DNA from: Cerrena zonata
Lineage: Eukaryota; Basidiomycota; Agaricomycetes; Polyporales; Cerrenaceae
Direction: 5' to 3'
Length of the DNA stretch: 64,000 nt
Assembly: GCA_038087015.1 (NCBI GenBank)
Contig: JASBNA010000044.1
Location: 124,001 to 188,000 of the forward strand
The translations under genes and the position numbers were made by a program. Below, piece after piece: positions 9,968 to 19,196 of the stretch. Each line of letters starts with the position of its first letter. The first letter of the stretch is position 1. The notes under the pieces were generated by a model that did not search any database, was not told the origin of the DNA, and saw only the letters and a list, made by a program, of their open reading frames with translations.

Positions 9968-11035
9968 CTATTCTATGAGGGGGGCATCAGCTTTGGTAAC
10001 GTAAGGCTCTTCCAAATACTTGATGTCTTCTTCAGTAAGTTCGACATCAACAACCCCAGCAACTTCATCAACGTATTCGAGTTTGGAAATACCCACGATT
10101 GGATTTGCACCTTTAACAAGTAACCAAGCAAGAGAAATTTGCATCATAGAGCTTTTTTTCTTTTCGGCCAACAATTCAAGTCTTTTGGCAATTTCACGAT
10201 CAGATTCACTAGATGGGCTAATTCCAAGAATACGATTCAAGAATTCATTTTGCAACTTGGTTTTGGCCACTTCGGAATCCCAAGGAACTGCTAAAAGCCC
10301 TCTAGCATTTGAAGACCATGGGAATAACGCAATATCATGTTTTTTACACCAAAGATTCAATTCACGTTCATCATTACGGTATAATAAGTTGTAATAACTT
10401 TGCATTGAAACAAACTGATGCCATCCGTTTAGTTTTGCGGTGTATTGTAAATCGATAAACTCATAAGTCTTCATACTCGAAGCTCCAATATAAGTAGCAT
10501 AACCTTTTTCAACCACATCATTTAAGGCTTTCATAATTTCTTCATTAGAAACATTTGGATCATAACGGTGGATCTGGTAAATGTCAGCATAAGTTCCAAG
10601 ACGGTCATAGGAAGCTTTGGCTGCTTCTAAAATATGTTTTCTCGAAAGTCCTTTTCTATTCATAATCTTAAGGGCATCTGCAGAATTCAGCAATGCAGAA
10701 TCATCATTAACGTCATCCAAGACTGGGAAATAGCCTTTCGTCATAATCACAACATTTTGACGAGGAATCTTGTATTTTTTCAAAAACATTCCGAGTAATT
10801 CTTCAGATTTCCCATTTGAATAAGTATCAGCAGTATCGAAAGTACGTAATCCATTTTGGTAACATTTATATAAAAGTTCTAAATTTGCATCAAGATCTCC
10901 ATTCGACCCAAACCAGTTACCTTCGGTAGTCATAAGCATAACCCCCACAACAATTTTCAGGATATCTAACCCAGTCTTGTTTAATTTTTGAACCAAGTTA
11001 GCCGGGTTGGTAGGAGCAGTGAATTGTTTGGCCAT
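9968..11035 (-). CDS. Aldo-keto reductase (Csh1/Ifd, aryl-alcohol dehydrogenase-like), copy 1
   Basis: A protein of 355 residues of the NADPH-dependent aldo-keto reductase superfamily, closest in style to fungal aryl-alcohol dehydrogenase-like proteins (Csh1/Ifd, YPL088W). Catalytic residues are present: Asp and Tyr in FDTADTYSNG, Lys in IMTKGYFP and His in QIHRYDP. The NADP-binding part contains PWSSNARGLLAVP and GISKLEYVDEVAG. The usual GCMSYG near the N-terminus is replaced by GVMLMTTEG in both copies. Compared with copy 2, this one has several substitutions at otherwise conserved sites (LNLW for LNPW, LFPWSS for LLPWSP), so it may be under weaker constraint. The substrate cannot be inferred. 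The promoter at 11036-11288 has two CCGTTCGG elements. Confidence 0.9.
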   Translation of the reverse strand: MAKQFTAPTNPANLVQKLNKTGLDILKIVVGVMLMTTEGNWFGSNGDLDANLELLYKCYQNGLRTFDTADTYSNGKSEELLGMFLKKYKIPRQNVVIMTKGYFPVLDDVNDDSALLNSADALKIMNRKGLSRKHILEAAKASYDRLGTYADIYQIHRYDPNVSNEEIMKALNDVVEKGYATYIGASSMKTYEFIDLQYTAKLNGWHQFVSMQSYYNLLYRNDERELNLWCKKHDIALFPWSSNARGLLAVPWDSEVAKTKLQNEFLNRILGISPSSESDREIAKRLELLAEKKKSSMMQISLAWLLVKGANPIVGISKLEYVDEVAGVVDVELTEEDIKYLEEPYVTKADAPLIE

Positions 11036-11215
11036 TTTTGAAAGTATTATATGGTATGTTTTTGGTAGTTATAATTTTTTAGCAATTTTAACTGTTGAAT
11101 ATAAGAAATAGCCAACTCAGCTTCAATTCAAACAGTATTTATACTCGATTCAAGTGGCCGCAATGTTCGGTCTATAATCGATTCACACGGCTGCAATATT
11201 CTGCCAAACCTACAT

Positions 11216-11255
11216 CCCGTTCGGAAATGTACATTTTGGGAAACCGCCGTTCGGA
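11216..11255. promoter_or_regulatory. Two CCGTTCGG elements upstream of reductase copy 1
   Basis: CCGTTCGG occurs at about 11217-11224 and again at about 11247-11254, roughly 180-220 bases upstream of the copy 1 ATG. CGG half-sites in opposite orientation are typical of Zn2Cys6 regulators. The equivalent positions in copy 2 read CCTTTTCGG and CCCATTCGG, so both palindromes are lost or not yet gained there. Function is inferred only. Confidence 0.35.
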
Positions 11256-11292
11256 CATAGTCCCAATTGGGAATAAGCCCGTCCTCCCTTCA

Positions 11293-11688
11293 TCTCTGGT
11301 CAATTCTGCACGAAAGGATAATTAAAATTGCTAACCCGATCTTAGTGGTGGAGACCAATGAAACGTTATTACGTTCAATCAAAATCACCAACAAACCAAT
11401 GATTTCATTGAGCTTGAAATCTTGAACAGCATTTATCAAAACTTTTGAAAAAGTTAAAGAATAAGCTTCAACTAATTTTAAGATTGAGTCTGGAACTTTT
11501 TTATTTTCATGAACAGGTTGAAATTGTTGTTGTTGTGGTTGCTGAGCAGGTGCGGAGAAACTTGAGCTTCTTTAGAGCCTAAGACAGGGAATTGAGATAA
11601 ATCAACCTTCTGTTGAGGAATAGACTTGACTGGCTGATCTGGTACGGCTTTTTGGGCAATGATTGGTTGCTGTTGAGCTGGCACTTGT
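11293..11688 (-). pseudogene. Truncated, internally deleted copy of PAT1
   Basis: The stretch matches two separated parts of the intact PAT1 gene. Bases 11293-11510 correspond to about 14024-14242, and 11511-11688 correspond to about 15328-15509. The intervening 1.1 kb is missing, small indels break the frame, and neither the gene start nor its end is present. It ends abruptly at 11688, where the duplicated 3' end of the serine-rich gene begins. It is a by-product of the tandem duplication and cannot make Pat1. Confidence 0.9.
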
Positions 11689-13235
11689 CAAGAAGACAGC
11701 TCCTACGTTTCCCAGTGTGACTCGGAACTCACTATGCACACGCACTTCACAAACCCTGAATGCTACTTGCAAGTCAAGTAGATTATGTAGTTTACGATCC
11801 AAATTTATAATTTTCTTTTTTTTTTTTTTTTTACCTTTTTTTTTCGCAGCTATTTTAATACCCCATATATTTTCTATACCTTAATACATACTCCTGCTAT
11901 TCTATAAGTAAAATAAGTAAGCGAATAATATTCATAAGTTATGAAATACTAATCTAAGATGGGGGTATCAGCTTTGGTAACGTAAGGCTCTTCCAAATAC
12001 TTGATGTCTTCTTCAGTAAGTTCGACATCAACAACCCCAGCAACTTCATCAACGTATTCGAGTTTGGAAATACCCACGATTGGATTAGCACCTTTAACAA
12101 GTAACCAAGCAAGAGAAATTTGCATCATGGAGCTTTTTTTCTTTTCGGCCAACAATTCAAGTCTTTTGGCAATTTCACGATCAGATTCACTAGATGGGCT
12201 AATTCCAAGAATACGATTCAAGAATTCATTTTGCAACTTGGTTTTGGCCACTTCGGAATCCCAAGGAACTGCTAAAAGCCCTCTAGCATTTGGAGACCAT
12301 GGGAGTAATGCAATATCATGTTTTTTACACCAAGGATTCAATTCACGTTCATCATTACGGTATAATAAGTTGTAATAACTTTGCATTGAAACAAACTGAT
12401 GCCATCCGTTTAATTTTGCGGTGTATTGTAAATCAAGAAATTCATGAGTTTTCATACTTGAAGCTCCAATATAAGTAGCATAACCTTTTTCAACCACATC
12501 ATTTAAGGCTTTCATAATTTCTTCATTAGCAACATTTTGATCATAACGGTGGATTTGGTAGATGTCAGCATAAGTTCCAAGACGGTCATAGGAAGCTTTG
12601 GCTGCTTCTAAAATATGTTTTCTCGAAAGTCCTTTTCTATTCATAATCTTAAGGGCATCTGCAGAATTCAGCAATGCAGAATCATCATTAACGTCATCCA
12701 AAACTGGGAAATAGCCTTTCGTCATAATCACAACATTTTGACGAGGAATCTTGTATTTTTTCAAAAACATTCCGAGTAATTCTTCAGATTTCCCATTTGA
12801 ATAAGTATCAGCAGTATCGAAAGTACGTAATCCATTTTGGTAACATTTATATAAAAGTTCTAAATTTGCATCAAGATCTCCATTCGACCCAAACCAGTTA
12901 CCTTCAGTAGTCATAAGCATAACCCCAACAACAATTTTCAGGATATCTAACCCCGTCTTGTTTAATTTTTGAACCAAGTTAGCCGGGTTGGTAGCAGCAG
13001 TGAATTGTTTAGCCATTTTTGAAAGTTTTATACTGTAAGTTTCTGGTAGTTATAACGTTTTAGCTATTTTAACTGTTGAATATAAGAAATAGCCAACTCA
13101 GCTTCAATTCAAACAGTATTTATACTCGATTCAAGTGGCTGCTAAGATTCGGCCAAATCTTACATCCTTTTCGGAAATGTCCAGTTTAGGAAACCCCCAT
13201 TCGGGAATTCCATATTGGAAATAAGTCCGCCCTCC
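11689..13235. repeat. Segmental duplication, copy 2
   Basis: Copy 2 of the unit at 9713-11288. It starts with the last 30 codons of the serine-rich gene (two residue changes, still ending CYLQVK and TAG at 11779-11781). It continues through the shared T-rich 3' flank and the second reductase to the shared promoter, and diverges after about 13235. The coding remnant has no start and is not a gene. Confidence 0.9.
11949..13016 (-). CDS. Aldo-keto reductase (Csh1/Ifd, aryl-alcohol dehydrogenase-like), copy 2
   Basis: A protein of 355 residues, about 97% identical to copy 1. It has the same catalytic set (FDTADTYSNG, IMTKGYFP, QIHRYDQ). It keeps the more family-typical LLPWSPNARGLL and ELNPWCKKHD, so it looks like the better conserved copy. 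It shares the atypical GVMLMTTEG stretch, which therefore predates the duplication or was spread by gene conversion. The promoter at 13017-13235 is similar to that of copy 1 but lacks the two CCGTTCGG palindromes. It is probably a cytosolic NADPH-dependent aldehyde or ketone reductase; the substrate is unknown. Confidence 0.9.
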   Translation of the reverse strand: MAKQFTAATNPANLVQKLNKTGLDILKIVVGVMLMTTEGNWFGSNGDLDANLELLYKCYQNGLRTFDTADTYSNGKSEELLGMFLKKYKIPRQNVVIMTKGYFPVLDDVNDDSALLNSADALKIMNRKGLSRKHILEAAKASYDRLGTYADIYQIHRYDQNVANEEIMKALNDVVEKGYATYIGASSMKTHEFLDLQYTAKLNGWHQFVSMQSYYNLLYRNDERELNPWCKKHDIALLPWSPNARGLLAVPWDSEVAKTKLQNEFLNRILGISPSSESDREIAKRLELLAEKKKSSMMQISLAWLLVKGANPIVGISKLEYVDEVAGVVDVELTEEDIKYLEEPYVTKADTPILD

Positions 13236-13282
13236 GAGATAAAATGGTTCGGACATTGCAACCGGAAGTATGTGCTAATTAG

Positions 13283-13477
13283 GAACTACAGACGGCTCCG
13301 AAGAACAGCGTTTGGGTACGATCGAAGATGATTATTCAGCTGATTGACCAGGGATCAACCAACAAAGAGGTGAAGCAAGTGGAGGATCACCAAACGCTTT
13401 ATGATGAGTTATTTGTTCATGTTCACGTTTACAAACTACAGCATTTGTTGATCGAAAGTATTCCATTAGAATATTGA
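13283..13477 (+). other. Coding-looking 64-codon frame, possible gene remnant
   Basis: A plus-strand frame lies between stops at 13280 and 13475-13477, with an internal ATG at 13328. It includes SKMIIQLIDQGSTNKEVKQV, EDHQTLYDELFVHVHVYK and LQHLLIESIPLEY. Spacing of hydrophobic residues suggests a helical protein tail. It sits between the reductase promoter and the 3' end of PAT1, beyond the duplicated block. I recognise no family. It may be the C-terminal remnant of a lost gene or a small gene. Confidence 0.35.
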
Positions 13478-13648
13478 TCTATAGTACAGTAACAAATTTT
13501 TTTAACTTTTATAATTTTTCAAACTTTTTTTTTAAAATTTTAATTAACTAGTTTAATGCAATAAACTGCTGAAGTTCGTGCTCATACGTGGCCACAACAA
13601 CGAAACCAAGTATGGGTAGAGATTCACTATTTGTATGCATTAAGAACT

Positions 13649-16240
13649 TTATTGTAATTCTTTAATTTCGTTTTCATCGGCAACCAAACCCATGACAACC
13701 AAGTACATGTTCAAATTATTCAATAAGTTTTGTTTCTTATACAAATTAGCCAAGTCAGAGTTATCAATGGCTTTGGCTCTATTCATAACACCGAAAATTT
13801 CATCCCTGACTTCATCAACAATGATTCTTTGATGACTCAATTTACCACCTAAGGATAAGGTAGCTAAGAATTGCCACACGTAATTTTCTCTTGAAGAACC
13901 ATCATCAATATCTTCAGGATGAGGAGGGAAAATGGCCGCGATTCTTGATTCTAATGAAGTAAATAACTCATCATAACAGGAGGTCCATTCAGATAAATCA
14001 GTAGCTGAAATAGTACCTTCACCTCTAATCAATTCTGCACGGGATAAAAGAGTAGTTAAAATTGATAACCCAATCTTAGTGGTGGATACAAATGACACGT
14101 TATTATGTTCAATCAAAATCACCAACAAACCAATGATTTCATTGAACTTAAAATCTTGAACGGCATTCATCAAAACTTTTGAAAAAGTTAAAGAATAAGC
14201 TTCAACTAATTTTAAGATTGAGTCTGGAACTTTTTTGTTTTCATAAGTAGTATAGGAAGCATTCTTAATAACCAGTAAATTTTCTAAATTGGACATAACC
14301 AAAGTAACAATAGTTAAAATTTGTTCTCTAGTTAAGAATTTGAAAAGACGTGGTAATATTTTCAATGCTTTATTATGATTCAAACATTGAATGAATGGAT
14401 TTACAAATGAAGCTTCATCTCCGGATGATGATGCTTGATCTAAAACATGTAAGGATTCCCATAATTGAGTGGTATCAACATTTGGGGTTAATCTTGATTC
14501 GCTTTCAGCAGCCATCAAATGAGTAATGATGTTTTCCAAAATACTCATGATATCCTTCTTGGTATATTTCTTAATAGGTTTCGATGGAGCAGAAATAGAT
14601 GGTGATCTATCCTTTTTAGAAACAACTTTATCAGCTTTAAGTTCATCACCACCTTCAGAAACCTCATTATTTTCTTTATTTTCAGCTTCTTGTTTTTCAA
14701 GCTCTCTTTGAGCAGCTTTACTGAAAATTTCTAATTGTTGTCTTGGTTTTTTACCATTACCAAAAGAAATCTTACCTAAAGCTCCTTCTCTTGCATATTG
14801 AGTCAATTTTGGTCTTTCTTTAGCAACAGTAACGGCTTTTTGAACTTGTTGTTGCATTCTTTGTAAAGCAACATCAGCTCTTCTATGACGTCCACCTAAT
14901 CTATGACCACTTTGATCTAAATAAGCTTGAGCAATAGAATTATGTTGTTGTTGAGGTTGTTGTTGAGGTTGCATTGGATTAGCTTGAACTTTTGGATGAA
15001 TAACTTTGAAAACTTGAGCATAAAAGTCTTCATTGTATGGATCTTCAGTAACAATTTGAGATAATTGAAAACGAGTAACAAAATCTTTATCCTTTGGATT
15101 CATAATACCAGAATACTTCATAATTCTTGCAACCTTTTCTTGTCTTTTAGCCAACTTTTCTTGTTGTTCAGGAGTCAAATCTTGAGGAGATGGACTTTGG
15201 TGGTTACGGTTATTGAAGTGTTGTTGTTGTTGTTGTTGTTGCTGTTGTTGTTGCGGTGGTGGTGGTACTTGCTGGATTGGGCCGGCAATGTCTGGAACCT
15301 GTTGGAAGCCTGATTGTTGAACAGGTGGAACAGGTTGAAATTGTTGTTGTTGTTGTGGTTGCTGAGCAGGTGCTGGAGCAACTTGAGCTTCTTTAGAGCC
15401 TAAGACAGGGAATTGAGATAAATCAACCTTCTGTTGAGGAATAGACTTACCTGGCTGAACTGGTACGGCTTTTTGGGCAATGATTGGTTGCTGTTGAGCT
15501 GGTACTTGTTGAGGTTGTTGCTGAGGAACCTGTTGTTGAGGAGCCTGAGAAGGAATTTGTTGAGGAGCCTGAGGAATACCTGGTTGCATTTGAGGTTGAG
15601 GAACCATTTGAGGGGCTTGAGGAGGAATTCCATGAGGAGGGAATTGACCCGGCATTGGTGGCATACCTTGAGGAGGAAATTGACCAAATTGACCTGGAGG
15701 AGGCATAAAACCACCTTGAGGAGGAAAGAACCCACCAAATTGGGGAGGTGGGAATTGTCCTGGGAATCCGTAAGCTTGAGGAGGAACTTGCGGTTGAGGT
15801 TGTTGGTGTTGCTCTTTATCGATTGAAGTCAATTGGGATTCAATTTCTTCCAAAGACAAAATCTTCTTCTCACCAGAAGGAGCAGCAACAGGTTGTTGCT
15901 GATTGGCTTGATTGACTGGAGCATTGGAGGTCCCCCATAAGTCTTGCATAAATTCATCATCATTATTTGATTGAGATGCAGCTTGAGCATAACTAACAGT
16001 TTGAGCTGGAGCAACACTAGGTTGAATAGGTTTCGACGCAGCTTGAGATTGAGAATTACCATAACCAAAGCTAAAATCTTTTCCAATATTAGATACTCCA
16101 AAGGTTTCGTCATTCAAAGCATCATCAGTTTCATCTAAACCATCACCTAAACCGTCATAAGTATCTTGAAAATCATATACTTCATTTTCACTCTGCTTAA
16201 CTCCAGGTGGAGCTGTAGGATCAAATCCAAAGAATGACAT
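13649..16240 (-). CDS. PAT1: Deadenylation-dependent mRNA decapping factor Pat1
   Basis: A protein of 863 residues. The N-terminus MSFFGFDPTAPPG is the Pat1 signature that contacts Dhh1. An acidic stretch rich in Asp and Gly follows, then a long Pro/Gln-rich region (about 120-340) with polyQ, including a run of about 12 Q. The conserved middle has MNPKDKDFVTRFQLSQIV. The C-terminal alpha-superhelical Pat-C domain starts near residue 560 and ends in ENEIKELQ. Pat1 bridges deadenylated mRNA, Lsm1-7 and Dcp1-Dcp2 in P-bodies. The start is unambiguous. A decayed duplicate of two parts of this gene lies at 11293-11688, and the present gene is intact. A TCACGTGA element lies about 180 bases upstream. 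Confidence 0.95.
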   Translation of the reverse strand: MSFFGFDPTAPPGVKQSENEVYDFQDTYDGLGDGLDETDDALNDETFGVSNIGKDFSFGYGNSQSQAASKPIQPSVAPAQTVSYAQAASQSNNDDEFMQDLWGTSNAPVNQANQQQPVAAPSGEKKILSLEEIESQLTSIDKEQHQQPQPQVPPQAYGFPGQFPPPQFGGFFPPQGGFMPPPGQFGQFPPQGMPPMPGQFPPHGIPPQAPQMVPQPQMQPGIPQAPQQIPSQAPQQQVPQQQPQQVPAQQQPIIAQKAVPVQPGKSIPQQKVDLSQFPVLGSKEAQVAPAPAQQPQQQQQFQPVPPVQQSGFQQVPDIAGPIQQVPPPPQQQQQQQQQQQHFNNRNHQSPSPQDLTPEQQEKLAKRQEKVARIMKYSGIMNPKDKDFVTRFQLSQIVTEDPYNEDFYAQVFKVIHPKVQANPMQPQQQPQQQHNSIAQAYLDQSGHRLGGRHRRADVALQRMQQQVQKAVTVAKERPKLTQYAREGALGKISFGNGKKPRQQLEIFSKAAQRELEKQEAENKENNEVSEGGDELKADKVVSKKDRSPSISAPSKPIKKYTKKDIMSILENIITHLMAAESESRLTPNVDTTQLWESLHVLDQASSSGDEASFVNPFIQCLNHNKALKILPRLFKFLTREQILTIVTLVMSNLENLLVIKNASYTTYENKKVPDSILKLVEAYSLTFSKVLMNAVQDFKFNEIIGLLVILIEHNNVSFVSTTKIGLSILTTLLSRAELIRGEGTISATDLSEWTSCYDELFTSLESRIAAIFPPHPEDIDDGSSRENYVWQFLATLSLGGKLSHQRIIVDEVRDEIFGVMNRAKAIDNSDLANLYKKQNLLNNLNMYLVVMGLVADENEIKELQ

Positions 16241-16613
16241 TTGTTTGAATTAATTATCGTTGAAAAGAAGATTGACAAGGATCAATTTCACCGAAAAATG
16301 ACTTTTTTGCTTGCATTTCGAACGTCGAACGAACGAAAAAAAAATAGGAAAAAAAAACCCAAAACGCAACATGCAAAAATATAAGGATAACATGTAAAAG
16401 TATACACTAAAGAGATAATGGTCACGTGACATAGTATTATACTGAATATATTTAAATCAGCTTCCAATTCACTACAAATTGGCAAAAGAGAAGCTAGTGC
16501 ATAATTATTTGATTAGATTTTGGAAAAGGGATTTACTGGGTTGTCAGAGTTTACGGAAATTTGCTTCGTGAAAAATGGATGCAAAAAATAGAATAATTAA
16601 ATAGCTTTGAGAG
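16241..16613. other. PAT1 promoter region and ABZ1 3' flank
   Basis: A spacer of 373 bases. It holds the PAT1 upstream sequence with a perfect E-box palindrome, an A-rich block at 16337-16362 and no supported gene. Short frames here are chance. Confidence 0.6.
16422..16429. promoter_or_regulatory. TCACGTGA E-box
   Basis: TCACGTGA is a perfect palindrome of the type bound by yeast Cbf1 and related bHLH factors. It lies about 180 bases upstream of the PAT1 ATG, a typical distance. Binding is inferred from the sequence only. Confidence 0.5.
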
Positions 16614-18953
16614 TTATTGGAAAACCTGTAAAGCACTCGTAAGTTTGACCTTCATTTCATCCCATTCACCATCTGCATCACTTAGAACAGTAATGGCTCC
16701 TCCTGCTCCGATTCTCCAGATGTTCGAACCAGGTTTATTATTCTTATCATCGGTGTAGTGAAACAAAGAACGAATAATCACTGACCAGTCAGCATCATCA
16801 GTGACAGACCAGTATCCAGCGACCCCACTATAAACGCCTCTTCTCCCACCTGGATTACCATTTGTTTGGATACTCTCAATATCTTGAAGAAGTTCAACTG
16901 ATCGTTTTTTAGGAGCACCAGTCATGGAGCCAGGAGGCAAGGATTTGTGAAGAATATCTATTCCGTGATAATTGGAGTTTTCAAGGCTACCACTTATGAA
17001 ACTGACCAATTGATATACGGTCTTGTACTCTTCAACAGTCATTAATTTTGTCACTTCAACATGGTCGATGAATTCGTGTAAATCATGTCTAATCAAATCG
17101 ACAATCATAAGATTTTCTCCCATTTCTTTGGCAGTCTTCAATATTTTTGTGGCGTCTTCGATGCTTACATCAGGTGTATTGCGGACTGTTCCCTTTATTG
17201 GTCTAAGTTCGACCTTCTTCTTGCCATCAGATCCATCTTTCCACGATAAAAATCTCTCCGGTGATGATGAAATGAGAACCACGTCATCGAAACTCATGAA
17301 GCAAGAGAATGGTGACGGATTTTTATGCAAAATTAATACTTTATAGATTTCCCATGGTTGATATATGAAGGAACTCGTATTCTCAGCAGGGTCGTTAAGC
17401 ATAACTCATAAGAGTCACCAGAATGTAGAAGCTCCTGGCATTTTGAAAATTGTTCATTATATGCCTCCCTAGAAGGAAAGTCAAATGAAATAGAGTTCTG
17501 ATCGCTAACATGACATAAATCCTTCACACTCTGCGGAACTGAGTCAGCACGGACTTCGAGCTTGCCTTCATTTTCTGCCATTTCAAGCTCAGTTTTAAGT
17601 TCTTGAGCCCAAGTCAGGTCATCTTGGGAACTGTTTATCGAAAAAATGAAAGTTTCATTTGTTAAGTGATCAACCAACAAAAACCTCTCAATAAAGATAA
17701 GTTTCATATCTGGAGTTGAGCCATTACAAAGAGAACTAAACTTATCAATAACAAGATGCTGTCCTTCTTCATACGAAAAAAGCCCCATATACCCTCCTAA
17801 AAATGGGAAATCTCTAGAATGGAAAGTCTCGCCAAGTTTCGAATTAAACTTGTCCCTAGGTATATAATTTAGTCCAATTCTAGTTCCTATAAAATTCCAA
17901 ACTGTTTCTGATTCAATGAGTTGAATCACCTTGGTTTCATTGAGCCAAATTTCAGGACTTCGATCTCGTTAATATTATCTATAGAATGTGTGATCACCTC
18001 TGATTGATTTTCGATAGGAATTCCAATAATGGACCAATCGCCAGGTATCGAGGCCGAATTTAAAAGGAAAGAATTGATTATCTTGAGTTTTATTATGTAT
18101 ATAGTCACATATACTCAAAGGATCTATAGGGCCGGCAAATTGTATCCTTTTGCAATAAGATTCAACTCTCTCTTGGGCTTCGTTACTATCATTAGGGTAT
18201 AAGACCTGGGTCTTTCAAGGGGTGACTCGAAGTAAATTGTGCAATGGCTTTTTCAATTCCGGTGGAGGATACTTTCGAGTAATCTAAACGATGTTTTTTG
18301 TTGTAGTCAGTAGCTATCTTATCAAAATTCATGACTAACTTGTCACCATCTTTTGAGCATATTGATTCCGGATGATACTGAACACCATAAAAAGGATATA
18401 ACTTATGTCTTGCAGCCATAAGTATCTGTTTAGAGCTCAGATCATTGTTTTCTTCGTAGCATACAGCTAACGGTAAGATATTATCGTTCAATTTCTCTAT
18501 ATCAACGTATAATGAATGATAACGGACACTAGGAAAATTATAACTACCCCCACTACCCGCAAACAAATCAGTTTTCCCATCTACTGGATGGATATCATAG
18601 ATTTGGCCATGCTTAACATCATCCAATCTTTCTATTTCATTTCCAAATTCATAGCATAAACATTGAAATCCGAGACAAATTCCCAAAATTGGAATCGACC
18701 AATGGTCATTGCGACTCAAATATTGAAATAAAGCACTAATTATACCAACATCGCCTGGAATCGATGGATGCCCGGGACCGGGTCCTATTATGACATACTC
18801 AAACTTTGGTAATGCGTTTTGGAAGAAATTTTCATATTCTGATGAACTCAATGAATCATTATGAATTGTAGTAACCTTTTTTCCAGTATGAATGCTTATA
18901 AGTCGAACAAGATTATTTGTGAAGGAGTCGTATGAATCTATTAACAATATCAT
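16614..18953 (-). pseudogene. ABZ1: Aminodeoxychorismate (p-aminobenzoate) synthase, four frameshifts
   Basis: The span equals one full bifunctional Abz1 (about 780 codons), which makes 4-amino-4-deoxychorismate for folate. The N-terminal glutamine amidotransferase starts MILLIDSYDSFTNNL, with nucleophile Cys in GICLGFQC and the VQYHPES dyad. The C-terminal synthase has the PIKGT motif, LPPGSMTGAPKKRSVELL and RRGVYSGVAGYW. The reading frame changes four times: one extra base near 18192-18217, one extra T at 18062-18065, one base missing near 17935 and one missing near 17388. The shifts add to zero, and homology continues through all of them. No in-frame nonsense codon is needed to explain the breaks. 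It is either a recent pseudogene (implying p-aminobenzoate auxotrophy) or a stretch of assembly errors. Confidence 0.85.
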
Positions 18954-19196
18954 TTAAAGTAGAAGATCTCGAAGACTCAAAGAATAGGCAAATGAAAGTG
19001 AACAGGGGTTTTGAAATCATCCTACAAAACCACCAGGACCCAAAAATTTTTTTCCATCAAAACAATTGAGACGTTCATCGCTAACGGCTTTTACAAGGTA
19101 TTTTTTGATGCGAAAAGAATTTCTATTATATGGGGAAGTATTCTAAAAGTTGATAATTTTAAGGGTGATATATATACAAATGAGTTACGTAAGGTA

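Larger units (their letters stand above)
9713..11288. repeat. Segmental duplication, copy 1
   Basis: Copy 1 of a tandem duplication of about 1.6 kb. It runs from CAAGAAGACAG inside the serine-rich gene, through its 3' flank and the reductase gene at 9968-11035, to CGTCCTCCC in the reductase promoter. The matching copy is at 11689-13235. The reductase coding parts are nearly identical (about 11 residue differences in 355). The promoter of copy 1 has about 40 extra bases near 11160-11200. Confidence 0.9.

Noticed and set aside
15065..15826. Long plus-strand frames opposite PAT1
   Set aside because: They arise from the Gln/Pro-rich repeats of PAT1 read on the other strand.
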